Source: CBDFNC01 sp965249895 (GTDB lineage Bacteria; Pseudomonadota; Gammaproteobacteria; Enterobacterales; CBDFNC01). Taken from it: DNA of 64,000 nucleotides. The DNA is taken from contig CBDFNC010000005.1 of the NCBI GenBank assembly GCA_965249895.1, forward strand, positions 1,674,001 to 1,738,000, written 5' to 3'. Under the pieces are notes generated by a model. That model saw only the letters and a program-made list of their open reading frames with translations. It had not been told where the DNA came from and searched no databases. Positions 25,459-34,079 of this stretch are shown piece after piece. The translations under genes and the position numbers were made by a program. Every line of letters begins with the position of its first letter. Position 1 is the first letter of the stretch.

Positions 25459-26287
25459 TTATTTACTCATATGTACAGCACCTTCCAGCGAGTTATTGTG
25501 GGTCAATCGACACTCTAGTACGCAATTACCCGCAGCTGAACTGACTTGCTGGCTCCATTCATACCAGCCCCCGTCATACACACTAATTTCCGGCCAACCC
25601 ATTACCCAGGCATAGAAAAATGCCTCGGAAGCACGCCAGCCAGTGCCGCAATAAAAGATAACCGACTGGCAAGGAAGTATTCCTCTATGACGCCATATGG
25701 TTTCAATTTCGGGCGCGGATCGCATGGCGCCATCCGGGTTATGTAAATCTTCCAAATGATTTGCATCACTACTGCCGCCCCCACTTAGCCCCTTGAATAT
25801 CTCCCTTTTGAGAAATATAACTGTCACCACTGGTTTCACCAATAACCTCCGGCCAGCTACGAATGCTCACCAAAGAGGAATTCAAATCGTCAATACATAA
25901 TCGGGCTTGGTTTATCGAGGTGATATATTCAGGGTATTTCGGCAGCTCGTCTGCAAATCGATGTGCAGGCTGCTGATCAACGGGTTTTCCGGTTTCGGTG
26001 GCAAACCCTGCTCGTTGCCAGACGTGCCAGCCCCCATCTAATAGACGTACATCCTTTACTCCCGCATACATCAGCAGGTGAGCAACCCTGGCTGCGGCCA
26101 TAACTTGCTCGCCGTAAAGAATAACCGGCGTATTGGCAGTGATCCCTAATTTCAATAGGTAAGAGTAGAGCTTTGCGTCGCTAACTTTGTTCCAAAGTGG
26201 CTCCGGCTCCAGCTCGTTGGTATTGATAAACCCAGACTGTGGAATACGTTCGCGGCACAGGCCTTGCTGCTGACCCATAGTGTGCAA
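25459..26287 (-). pseudogene. Frameshifted two-domain sulfurtransferase (SseA/thiosulfate sulfurtransferase-like)
   Basis: Two rhodanese domains can be followed on the minus strand but in different frames. The first part (26287 to about 25780) has INTNELEPEPLWNK and RLLDGGWHVWQRAGF, then the beginning of domain two (SLVSIRSWPEVIG, DIQGAKWG). The second part (about 25795 to 25459) continues with NPDGAMRSAPEIETIW and the active-site loop FYCGTGWRASEAF. The shift lies in a run of five G around 25773-25777; one G fewer would join the frames. The N-terminal end also lacks a normal start. Likely a dead gene, though a single sequencing error cannot be excluded for the shift. Confidence 0.75.
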
Positions 26288-26429
26288 GAAGAAATGCTTG
26301 ATATTAGCTACCGAAGTGGAGCTTGCAAGGTAAATTCTAATGAGTAAGGTTCATTTATTCTGTGGGGGTATCTCCATTTTATTTGATGGCTTCATCTGGA
26401 GAACTTCCACCATACCGGTAGGCCATCAT

Positions 26430-26880
26430 TACCGTTTTAAGATATCCAGGGCGCGGCATTACTGCCGCTCTTATCAATTACCACTTTATCAAGTAAACCA
26501 TACTGGCCGATGGCCTTATTTAAAGAAGCTTCGAACGACGGCTTTATCGCTCTTTTTACTGATCATGAAATCAATGGTGTCAGCCAATTTGTCTACCGCT
26601 CGATGGAGATAGCGCCATTCGCCTTTCATCCTAATGTAGATCTCGCCTATCCCCCAAGAGCCAGAGACAAAGAGTCTGTGACCTTTACGGAAAGCCGCTT
26701 CCAACTGTAGCAAGATTAGAGCTAAACGATGAATGGTTGCATGGTCAACCTGAACGCTACGCTCTGTCAATAACGCCTCGATATTCCTGTAGCTAAGTTT
26801 GTACACCATATATCAGCGAGCCATCGTCAGGGTGGTCTCGATGGAAATTGTTTTTTGAAAGCTCAACGCCATGCTTATCT
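26430..26880 (-). mobile_element. Broken IS6-family transposase remnant
   Basis: The 97-residue frame at 26516-26809 reads like the central part of an IS6/IS26-type transposase: YKLSYRNIEALLTERSVQV, VDHATIHR, GEWRYLHRAVDK and DFMISKKSDK. The first catalytic Asp of the usual MDETY motif is replaced (IGEIY). After a frameshift the match goes on to about 26430 (KVVIDKSGSNAA), and a degenerate upstream part with a stop reaches about 26880. No clear terminal inverted repeats were found. An old, inactive insertion between the sulfurtransferase pseudogene and the receptor gene. Confidence 0.8.
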
Positions 26881-27036
26881 CTCGAGTCAGGTGATTTTTC
26901 AGCTGGATCTTATCTGGAGGTCATGGAAATGCCTGTCACAATTTGACTCAGCCCTCACCCTATCTATTTACTAATTAGTTAATAATAGACTGGATTTACA
27001 ATATCACTTTTTATTCCATTTCAACTAGTTGCATGT

Positions 27037-27055
27037 GATAATAAATATCATTTAC
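27037..27055. promoter_or_regulatory. Fur box candidate upstream of the receptor gene
   Basis: GATAATAAATATCATTTAC matches the 19-bp Fur consensus at 14 positions and ends 21 bp before the ATG of the TonB receptor gene. It fits iron-repressed expression. Confidence 0.65.
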
Positions 27056-27076
27056 ATTTTATCGGTGTAGCTATTA

Positions 27077-29080
27077 ATGAGAAATATAAACAACAACGCT
27101 TCGGCAGTACTATTACCACTACTGATAACATCCCTATCGGTAAATGCTTCTGACGAAGTAGAAACGATCACTGTGACTGCATCGAAACAAAACATTGAAC
27201 TATCGTTGTTCAATGGCTCTGTTCAAATCAAAACAGGTGAAGAACTTGAGAAAGCGGGCATCACTCAAGTGATGGACTTGGGTAAACTGTTCCCAGGTTT
27301 ATTGATCAGTACACGAGGAAGCCGCATTTACGCAAACACCACGGTGAGAGGGATCAGTTCGCCAGATTTTTACTCTCCTACTGTTAGCCTTTATTTGGAT
27401 GGAGTACTTCAGGACAGTGCCTTCTTAAGCCAAGAGTTGATAAATGTTGAAACCGTTGAACTATTGCACGGCCCACAAGGCACTCTATATGGGGGTAATG
27501 CGCAAGGCGGTATCATTAACATTACGACTCGAAAAGCCAGCACTGAATCACGCGTTCGTGTTTCAGCAACTCTTGCCGACAAAGAGCAAGGATTTGACTT
27601 CTCAGCCGCAGTCCCCATTTCAGAAAGATTTTTCGGTGATGTTAGTCTGCGCGCTAAAAATGAAGACGGACGAATTACTCATATCCCGAGTAATAAAACA
27701 GATGCTGATGATACAGATACCTTGACTGGTCAAGCTAGGTTGCATTTCTTGCCACAAAATAGTCCCTTCAGTGCAACGTTCGCAATTGCCCGCGACAAAA
27801 TGGATAGCCATGAAGAATGGTATTTAACTAAAAAAGAATTTGAACAAGGTAAAACCTACCAAAACATTCCCGAACTGAACCGAACTGTAAACAGTTATAC
27901 ACTTAGCGCTGACTATGATTTGGCTAATAGTGTTATCTCTAGCATCACGGCTTATCAAGATCGTAAGGTTGATCGTGACTATATTGGGGGCAAGTGGCAA
28001 GAAGACCAAGATACCTTCAGCCAGGAGCTGAGACTCTCATCCAAGTATGCAAATGGTGCATCGAGTGTCGTCGGTCTTTACTACAAAAACACAAACTTTA
28101 ACCACCATAACTCCGGATACCCTGGCTTTTATAGTAGCTTTAAAAACGATATTGAAAAGAAAACCTATGCCCTGTTTGGTGAGCTCTTTTATCCTATAAC
28201 TCGCTCCCTGGATTTAACATTGGGTCTTCGTGGTTCAAAAGAAAAAGCGTATATCGATTATTCCGGGCGTACTGGCGTTATGCCCATCGGTAGTTTTACC
28301 AACAGCATCAGCAATACCTTATATTCACCTAAACTTGCATTTGGATGGCAAGTTTCTGACGACGCTCGTGTTTTCTTATCTGCCACTCGTGGTTACCGCC
28401 CTAGCGGATTCAACTACTCTCCTCAAAACCCTGCCGAACAACAAGGTTTTGATCCTGAAACATCAGACAACTTAGAGCTAGGTTGGCGCACAAATTGGTT
28501 TGATGGTACTTTGGATTTCAACGGCGCTTTATATTGGATCAAGCTAAAGGATATTCAACTCTATACGGGCCAACCAGGCATGCAAACTCTGCGTAATTTA
28601 GGCGAAGCTACCAGTAAAGGTCTTGAGTTAGAATTGGCCTTGTACGCCACCGACAATCTCACCCTTACCATAGGTGGTACTTATGGAGACTCTTCGTTCA
28701 CAGGTGACAATGTTGATCCAATCACAGGTAAAAATGTGGAAGGCAATCAGTTACCTTACGCACCAGAAACAACCCTGATTGCTGGAGGGGAATACATAGT
28801 CCCACAATCGCTGCTTGATGGTGAATTATCACTCCTTGCCAATGCAAGCTACAACTCCAAAGTGTACTTCAACGAAGACAATACACTGTTCCAAAGTGGT
28901 TATACCATATTGGATACGGCCGTTCAGTACGCCATCAATGACGTCGTCACAGTGAAGATCTATGGTAAAAACCTCACCGATAAGACCTACACCACTTACC
29001 AATTCCAAAGCGCTATGGGTGTTTTGAGCAACTATGGTAAAGGACGCATTATTGGCCTGAATGTGAATATGGAGATCTAG
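27077..29080 (+). CDS. FyuA-like TonB-dependent siderophore receptor
   Basis: Outer-membrane gated channel of 667 residues, close in length and pattern to the yersiniabactin receptor FyuA (673). A signal peptide covers about residues 1-24. The TonB box is ETITVTASK near residue 29. The plug domain has SLYLDGVLQD and VELLHGPQGTLYGGNAQGGIINITT, very like FyuA, and the barrel has TRGYRPSGFNY. It ends in GRIIGLNVNMEI, without the usual terminal aromatic residue. The Fur-like box lies just upstream. It probably imports the ferric form of the siderophore made by the neighbouring synthases. The following permease is a pseudogene. Confidence 0.9.
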   Translation: MRNINNNASAVLLPLLITSLSVNASDEVETITVTASKQNIELSLFNGSVQIKTGEELEKAGITQVMDLGKLFPGLLISTRGSRIYANTTVRGISSPDFYSPTVSLYLDGVLQDSAFLSQELINVETVELLHGPQGTLYGGNAQGGIINITTRKASTESRVRVSATLADKEQGFDFSAAVPISERFFGDVSLRAKNEDGRITHIPSNKTDADDTDTLTGQARLHFLPQNSPFSATFAIARDKMDSHEEWYLTKKEFEQGKTYQNIPELNRTVNSYTLSADYDLANSVISSITAYQDRKVDRDYIGGKWQEDQDTFSQELRLSSKYANGASSVVGLYYKNTNFNHHNSGYPGFYSSFKNDIEKKTYALFGELFYPITRSLDLTLGLRGSKEKAYIDYSGRTGVMPIGSFTNSISNTLYSPKLAFGWQVSDDARVFLSATRGYRPSGFNYSPQNPAEQQGFDPETSDNLELGWRTNWFDGTLDFNGALYWIKLKDIQLYTGQPGMQTLRNLGEATSKGLELELALYATDNLTLTIGGTYGDSSFTGDNVDPITGKNVEGNQLPYAPETTLIAGGEYIVPQSLLDGELSLLANASYNSKVYFNEDNTLFQSGYTILDTAVQYAINDVVTVKIYGKNLTDKTYTTYQFQSAMGVLSNYGKGRIIGLNVNMEI

Positions 29081-29082
29081 TA

Positions 29083-29605
29083 GATGCACCACCTGATAAG
29101 GCACAGTTACCATTGACGATACCGCTGATTTTGACGGTATTTGCGGGGTACACACAATTAAAAGTACCATCGGAATGTTAACCTTTCGGGATCTTCCGGC
29201 CATTCTCCGTGCGGAAGGGATACCCACCGCTCAGATTGGGCTGCTGTACCTTATCGCACTACTATGGGCACTCAAATTCCTGTGAGCGCCTACGATTGAA
29301 AGATTTAGCGAAAAACTGCCTGTGCTAAGACATCACAGCCTGCTAATGACGGGCTGCCAATGGTTGATGGCTTTACGTTTAGTGAGTCTGGCACTCTTTC
29401 CCGCTAGTGGGGATCTATGGATACTATTTACAGCCATTACTGTGATAGCGGTGACGGCTTTGTTGTTGGTCAGCTTTCCCAACGCAACCACAGCTTAGCC
29501 AATGTCATGCAAGTTGACGGCTCCTATTTAGGGGGTATCCTAGCTGGTTGTTTGCTTATTTACCTTACAAATCAGGCTGTTCCCCCTGCCGTCGTTACGG
29601 CTTAA
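29083..29605 (+). pseudogene. Remains of an FptX/RhtX-like siderophore permease (MFS)
   Basis: Translating all three frames gives pieces of one major-facilitator permease. They are a first membrane segment (IPLILTVFAGYTQ, up to about 29165), then LTFRDLPAILRAEGI, PTAQIGLLYLIALLWALKF (29178-29280), then APTIERF and further membrane helices to about 29455. The last piece is DGFVVGQLSQRNHSLANVMQ and SYLGGILAGCLLIYL (to 29605). The breaks are a frameshift near 29170, a TGA at 29283-29285 in place of an expected Trp codon, and a frameshift near 29455. The last 60% of the protein is missing. In related clusters such a permease (FptX, RhtX, YbtX) moves the siderophore across the inner membrane. Confidence 0.72.
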
Positions 29606-30056
29606 AAATCGCAGCAGCCAGTATAAATTAAGCCGTCTGATCGCCTCCCCATCCATAAATTGATGGCTCTTCTATGGCTCGACTACTTTACCCCAAGAGC
29701 TCCCTCAGCACCCTCTTAAGGTCCAACGATTTATTTGATGTTGCGAAGTCTGGCTCTCTGCCACAGGATGATAATCAGTGACACAAGTAACCAGAAGTTG
29801 ATTATTTTTGTTTAAGCATAACGAATTCGGTATAAAAATGTCTTACAGGAAGCACTTGGAGAAAACCAGTTACCCTAACCCGCGGCTGAGAAGTCCTCGC
29901 AGCAGCGGGTTAGCTGATAATGTTAATAACCAGGTATGCTCCGGCTATTAACGATTGTTGCGCGGTAAAGTTGACCTCGTATGGGGTTATCCACAATAAA
30001 GTGAACCAATTAGAACTGCAGTAAAAGCTGTCATCGAGCTCAAGGCCACCCTTCTA
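29606..30056. other. Non-coding stretch between permease remnant and ABC genes
   Basis: No intact gene is seen; the first 200 bp may be further permease debris but could not be matched. A strong hairpin lies at 29875-29913 (listed separately). Confidence 0.4.
29875..29913. terminator. Strong hairpin between convergent units
   Basis: CTAACCCGC (29875-29883) pairs with GCGGGTTAG (29905-29913). An inner GCTG/CAGC pairing is separated by single unpaired bases, with an 11-base loop. No T-run follows. It lies between the rightward receptor/permease unit and the leftward ABC operon and may end transcripts from one or both. Confidence 0.45.
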
Positions 30057-31823
30057 CTACAAACTTGCCAACACTGCATTTTCTTCTGTCGAAATGGCTT
30101 CAGTTACTTCCGCGTCCTCAGCCAAATCCTGCATCAACCACATCCTAGCGTACAGTCCTTGCTGAGCCAGCAGCTCAACATGGGTGCCCTGCTCAACGAT
30201 TTCACCATGATCTAGCACCACAATTTGCTCGGCAAATTCTACGGTGCGCAGTCGATGTGCAATTATCAACACTGTCTTTCCTGCAGCAAGGCGGGAAAGA
30301 CCTTGCTGAATATCCACCTGCACACAGGGATCCAGCAGTGCAGTGGCCTCATCCAGCAAAATTATCGGCGGCGCTTTCAGCAACATACGCGCAATTGACA
30401 ACCGCTGCCGCTCTCCTCCGGATAGGCGAAGCGCTCCTTCTCCCAGCCGAGTATGGTAACCTTCCGGTAATTGGTTGATAAACTCTTCGCAGCAGGCATC
30501 CTGACAGGCTTGTTTGACTTCCTCGTCGCTTGCGGAGCTACGGCCAACACGCACATTATCCAGCACAGTGCCATCAAATAGCTGCACGTCCTGAAATACG
30601 TAGCCGATACGCTCATAGAGAATATCTGTGCCCAGCTCATTAATTGGCGTACCACCCAGGCTAATGCTACCCTGTTGCGGTTCGTAAAAACGACCCAGTA
30701 AGTGAAGTAAGGTTGATTTACCGCTGCCGGAAGTCCCAACTATCGCGGTAATAGTTCCCTCTGGAATTGTCAGTGAGATATTTTTCAGGACCTCATCCTG
30801 CTCATAACGGAACGACACATTATCAAAATGCAGATCATTGGCTAAGGGCGCCTGTGTCTCGGTTTGCTCTTGCAGCGTTGGCTCAGCCATCAGCTTGTCG
30901 ATTTTTTTAGCCGACTGACCCATCACCCGCATCAAAGTAAAGTAGGCGGCGGCATCCAGCAAAGGATCGATGACTTTATAAGCAACCAACACAAATAGCA
31001 ACCAGGTAGTCATATCAATATTATCTTCGGCAAATTGGCTGCCGGCGGCAATAAATAAGGTGACCAGTCCCAGCTCGGTGAGCAGCCTAAAAATTTGAAC
31101 CCCGCCGCCGCCCCATGCTTCAATACCCATGCTTGCATGGCGGATATCACCGAACAATATCTCCAGGCGACTGAGCATGCTACTGTGGCTGTTAAACAAA
31201 CGCAGGGTTTTTATCCCGGAAATAAACTCCACTAGCAAACCGGAAGCGACAGCAAACCGCTCTCCCTGTTGCTGTGTATGGCGTAACATAAAACGCGACA
31301 TTAACACCATAAGCATTACACCCAGTGGCAAGGTGATTATCAGTGCAAGCGTCAGCGATGCATTGATACCAGCCAATACCAGAATAAAGATCAGAGGGAC
31401 ACTCAGACCAACAATCACCTCAGGTAACAAATGGGAGAAAATATCTTCGACCCGCTTAACATGGTCAGTCAAAAGAGCACTTATTGCTCCTATTCTCTGG
31501 CGTTGAAAATAGCCAGCAGGCATCTTACACAAATGATCTGCCACCGACTCGCGGTAGTGCATCATCACCTTATAAGTACCTAAAAAGCAGTCAAGCTGGC
31601 CGAAATGAGAGAAAACCAACTGCCCGACCAGGCATACCAGCAACGAAATACCAAGCAACCACCAAGACTGAAACGAGCCCTCATCAATGAATTCCGTTAT
31701 CGCCAACCAGGAAATGAAAAACGGGACGATAGTACAGACCTGCGCCATAATACGGAGCACTATGCCCCGTAAGACCCGATGGGGCGAGCCGCCGATATGC
31801 ATCACTTGATTAATAACCGACAC
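30057..31823 (-). CDS. ABC transporter, fused membrane and ATPase domains (YbtQ-like)
   Basis: Half-transporter of 588 residues with six predicted membrane helices (about 20-320) and an ATPase domain (about 340-570). Walker A is GTSGSGKSTL, the signature LSGGERQRLSI, Walker B IILLDEATALLD and the switch His in IIAHRLRTV. In the yersiniabactin system the YbtP/YbtQ pair has an exporter-type fold but takes up the ferric siderophore. The gene order here (P-like then Q-like) is the same. The GTG start at 31823 follows GGAGG and overlaps the end of the partner gene by 14 bp, so the two are coupled and probably form a heterodimer. Confidence 0.88.
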   Translation of the reverse strand: MSVINQVMHIGGSPHRVLRGIVLRIMAQVCTIVPFFISWLAITEFIDEGSFQSWWLLGISLLVCLVGQLVFSHFGQLDCFLGTYKVMMHYRESVADHLCKMPAGYFQRQRIGAISALLTDHVKRVEDIFSHLLPEVIVGLSVPLIFILVLAGINASLTLALIITLPLGVMLMVLMSRFMLRHTQQQGERFAVASGLLVEFISGIKTLRLFNSHSSMLSRLEILFGDIRHASMGIEAWGGGGVQIFRLLTELGLVTLFIAAGSQFAEDNIDMTTWLLFVLVAYKVIDPLLDAAAYFTLMRVMGQSAKKIDKLMAEPTLQEQTETQAPLANDLHFDNVSFRYEQDEVLKNISLTIPEGTITAIVGTSGSGKSTLLHLLGRFYEPQQGSISLGGTPINELGTDILYERIGYVFQDVQLFDGTVLDNVRVGRSSASDEEVKQACQDACCEEFINQLPEGYHTRLGEGALRLSGGERQRLSIARMLLKAPPIILLDEATALLDPCVQVDIQQGLSRLAAGKTVLIIAHRLRTVEFAEQIVVLDHGEIVEQGTHVELLAQQGLYARMWLMQDLAEDAEVTEAISTEENAVLASL

Positions 31824-33588
31824 TAGACACCTCCTGTGTGCGTATACGCCAGGTATACTGACTGTATTGGCTTCGCCAGAGGCGAGCGTAAAGAGGCTCG
31901 TTATTGAGCAGAGCCTGATGACGACCCGATGCCAGTAGCCGACCCGCTTCCATCACCAAGATACTGTCGGCATCCTTCACTGCATATAGGCGATGAGCAA
32001 TAGTCAGTATCGTCATCTGCGGATAATGCTGGCGCAGCGCCTTATAAAACGCGGCTTCCGTCAATGCATCCGCGAAAGCCGTTGCCTCATCCAATATTAA
32101 AATGGGTGCATTAACCAACAGTGCTCGCGCAATTGCAAGCCGTTGACGTTCACCACCAGAAAAACGTAACCCACGCTCTCCGATTTTGGTATTGAGACCA
32201 TCAGGCAATGCAGCAATAAACTCGCTCGCCTGAGCGATACCCAACGCCTGATGAATATCGGTGTCGCTGGCATCCGGTTTGCCCAGACGCAGATTCTCCG
32301 CCAAGGTACCCTGGAAAAGAAAAACCTCCTGCGTCACCACAGACAAGCTTGCTGAACGTGTTACATCATCGAACTCTGCCAACGTAGCGCCTCCCAGCGT
32401 AACACTGCCTGAACTAGGCGATAACATCCCAGATAACAGCCAGGCCAGTGTTGACTTTCCTGCGCCAGAAGGCCCTACTAATGCGGTAAAACTACCAGGC
32501 TCAAGCCGGAATGAAATATTGTTAATAACATCCCGACCGTCATAACGAAAGTACACGTTTTTCGCCACAATTCTGTTATTGTCAGGGGCAACATACTGGT
32601 GTTCTGCTTGTTGCTCAGATAATAATGGTTGAATACGCGCCATTCCTACCAGCATTTCGCGTATCTGTGAACCCAGAAAAGTGACTCGCAGCAGTGGCTT
32701 CAGCAAGCCACTGCCTAACATAAGCACCAGAATAAAAGCGGGTAAAGTTAGCGTCCCTTCCGTCATCCGCCATAAACCGACAGGCAGTAAAATAAAGATA
32801 TTTGCGTTAAGTAAGACCACGAATAGCGACCAGCTGGGCGCCGTCCGACGAGTAAACTGCTGCACCAACGCATGGTATTCCTGCAAACGGTCATGCAACA
32901 ACGTAAATGAGCGTGCGGTCTGCCGAAACGCTTTCATCACAGGGATGCCGCGGACAAATTCGACAACAGCGCTATTCAGTTGCTCCGTCGCTTGGTTATA
33001 GGCTTGGGTGCGTTGCTGCATACCATGGGAGAATATCTTCTGCGCGCCTATCGCCAAAGGAATGTTCACCATCACTGCCAGTGCCATTTTCCAGTCCAAC
33101 CAGAACAGAAAACAAGCGGCAATAATCGGGCTGATCAGTGCCGACATCAAATCAATTGTGTGATGAGCAATAAATCCTTCCAAACGCTCAACATCATTCA
33201 TAATAATCTTCCGCAGACTGCCGCTACTATAAGGAGTGAGCCGCGCCAATGGCAACCTTGTGAGTGCGTCGGCGATACGTAAGCGTACCTCGTACAGAAT
33301 ACGAAACGCCGCCAGATGGCTCAGATAACCACCGCATGACAGCAATAGATACTTCACAACTAACGCCAATGCTATCCATCCAGCCAGGGAGACCAGTACT
33401 TCATCCGCAGGCGCTTCCGCCATCGCCACATCAGCCGCTAGATAAAGCAAATAGTAAGGAATAAGCTCGGCGACCACCGCCAATCCTGCCAGGCTAATGG
33501 CCATCATCAGCGTACGATTTTGCCCAGCAATCAATTTCATTAATGCGCTAACAGGCGACCCTTGCGCTATATCAATGGACGATGACAT
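31810..33588 (-). CDS. ABC transporter, fused membrane and ATPase domains (YbtP-like)
   Basis: Half-transporter of 592 residues with an exporter-type membrane domain in the first 330 residues. The ATPase domain has Walker A GPSGAGKSTLAWLL, signature FSGGERQRLAIARA, Walker B LILDEATAFAD and the switch His in TIAHRLYAV. It matches the position and pairing of YbtP in yersiniabactin clusters, with the YbtQ-like gene overlapping its end. It is about 95 bp downstream of the small coupled gene, with a palindrome in the gap that may be a separate control site. Likely inner-membrane import of ferric siderophore, though export cannot be excluded. Confidence 0.88.
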   Translation of the reverse strand: MSSSIDIAQGSPVSALMKLIAGQNRTLMMAISLAGLAVVAELIPYYLLYLAADVAMAEAPADEVLVSLAGWIALALVVKYLLLSCGGYLSHLAAFRILYEVRLRIADALTRLPLARLTPYSSGSLRKIIMNDVERLEGFIAHHTIDLMSALISPIIAACFLFWLDWKMALAVMVNIPLAIGAQKIFSHGMQQRTQAYNQATEQLNSAVVEFVRGIPVMKAFRQTARSFTLLHDRLQEYHALVQQFTRRTAPSWSLFVVLLNANIFILLPVGLWRMTEGTLTLPAFILVLMLGSGLLKPLLRVTFLGSQIREMLVGMARIQPLLSEQQAEHQYVAPDNNRIVAKNVYFRYDGRDVINNISFRLEPGSFTALVGPSGAGKSTLAWLLSGMLSPSSGSVTLGGATLAEFDDVTRSASLSVVTQEVFLFQGTLAENLRLGKPDASDTDIHQALGIAQASEFIAALPDGLNTKIGERGLRFSGGERQRLAIARALLVNAPILILDEATAFADALTEAAFYKALRQHYPQMTILTIAHRLYAVKDADSILVMEAGRLLASGRHQALLNNEPLYARLWRSQYSQYTWRIRTQEVSSVGY

Positions 33589-33633
33589 AGTGTAATACCC
33601 ATCCTTGCTTCATAAAGAGAGCCTCAACCGTAA

Positions 33634-33656
33634 CGAATAATAGTTACTGTTATTCG
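33634..33656. promoter_or_regulatory. Palindrome upstream of the ABC transporter pair
   Basis: CGAATAA and TTATTCG form a perfect 7-bp inverted repeat with a 9-base centre, 46 bp before the YbtP-like start codon. It matches the Fur consensus only weakly (about 11 of 19), so it may be a degenerate Fur box or a site for another regulator. Confidence 0.4.
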
Positions 33657-33683
33657 CATATTGTTTTTTGCCTATGCATCGCA

Positions 33684-34079
33684 TTAAAGCAACCAGCTAC
33701 GAGCCTGTTGCTCGGCTTCCTCAGGGGTTGAGACCACTGTATAAGGATAAGGAATGCTTCGTGTTGTCAGGTAACGCAGCGCTTTGCGCCACATTGACTT
33801 ACGCTTCGCCACGTCTGGTTCGACTCGCACCGCGCCATTACAATAGCGGCGCTGCTGCTCACGTGTACGTTTTCCCCACTCTTTATACAAACGAAAGAAG
33901 TGCGCCGAATTTCTTGGCAACTCCACACCGCTGAAAATCAACACAAAAGGCTGCTGGCGTTCCAGCACCTCTTGCAACACGGCAATATGGTGTTCAGCCT
34001 CTTCATCAGGTACTTCTTCGGGCATGATGTAATAGACCAATGGCCATTGGCTGATATCAATAACTGATTGCAGATTCAT
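33684..34079 (-). CDS. Small protein of unknown function, coupled to the terminal NRPS
   Basis: A 131-residue cytoplasmic protein without signal peptide or membrane segment. The layout has an N-terminal strand (WPLVYYIMP), a middle PFVLIFSGVELPRN, an arginine-rich helix with REQQRRYCNGAVRV, and an end with VVSTPEEAEQQARSWLL. It recalls small STAS/SpoIIAA-like proteins, but this is only a fold-level guess. Its ATG overlaps the NRPS stop by 4 bp (ATGA), so it is made together with the synthase and likely acts with it. No function should be assigned beyond that. Confidence 0.7.
   Translation of the reverse strand: MNLQSVIDISQWPLVYYIMPEEVPDEEAEHHIAVLQEVLERQQPFVLIFSGVELPRNSAHFFRLYKEWGKRTREQQRRYCNGAVRVEPDVAKRKSMWRKALRYLTTRSIPYPYTVVSTPEEAEQQARSWLL

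Noticed and set aside
25373..25615. Plus-strand open frame of 80 codons in the left border
   Set aside because: Antisense to the second half of the sulfurtransferase pseudogene, whose active-site loop is recognisable.
29875..29913. Possible integron attC site because of CTAAC ... GTTAG arms
   Set aside because: Too short, the R and L core boxes do not match the consensus at several positions, and there is no integrase or cassette array. A plain hairpin explains it.
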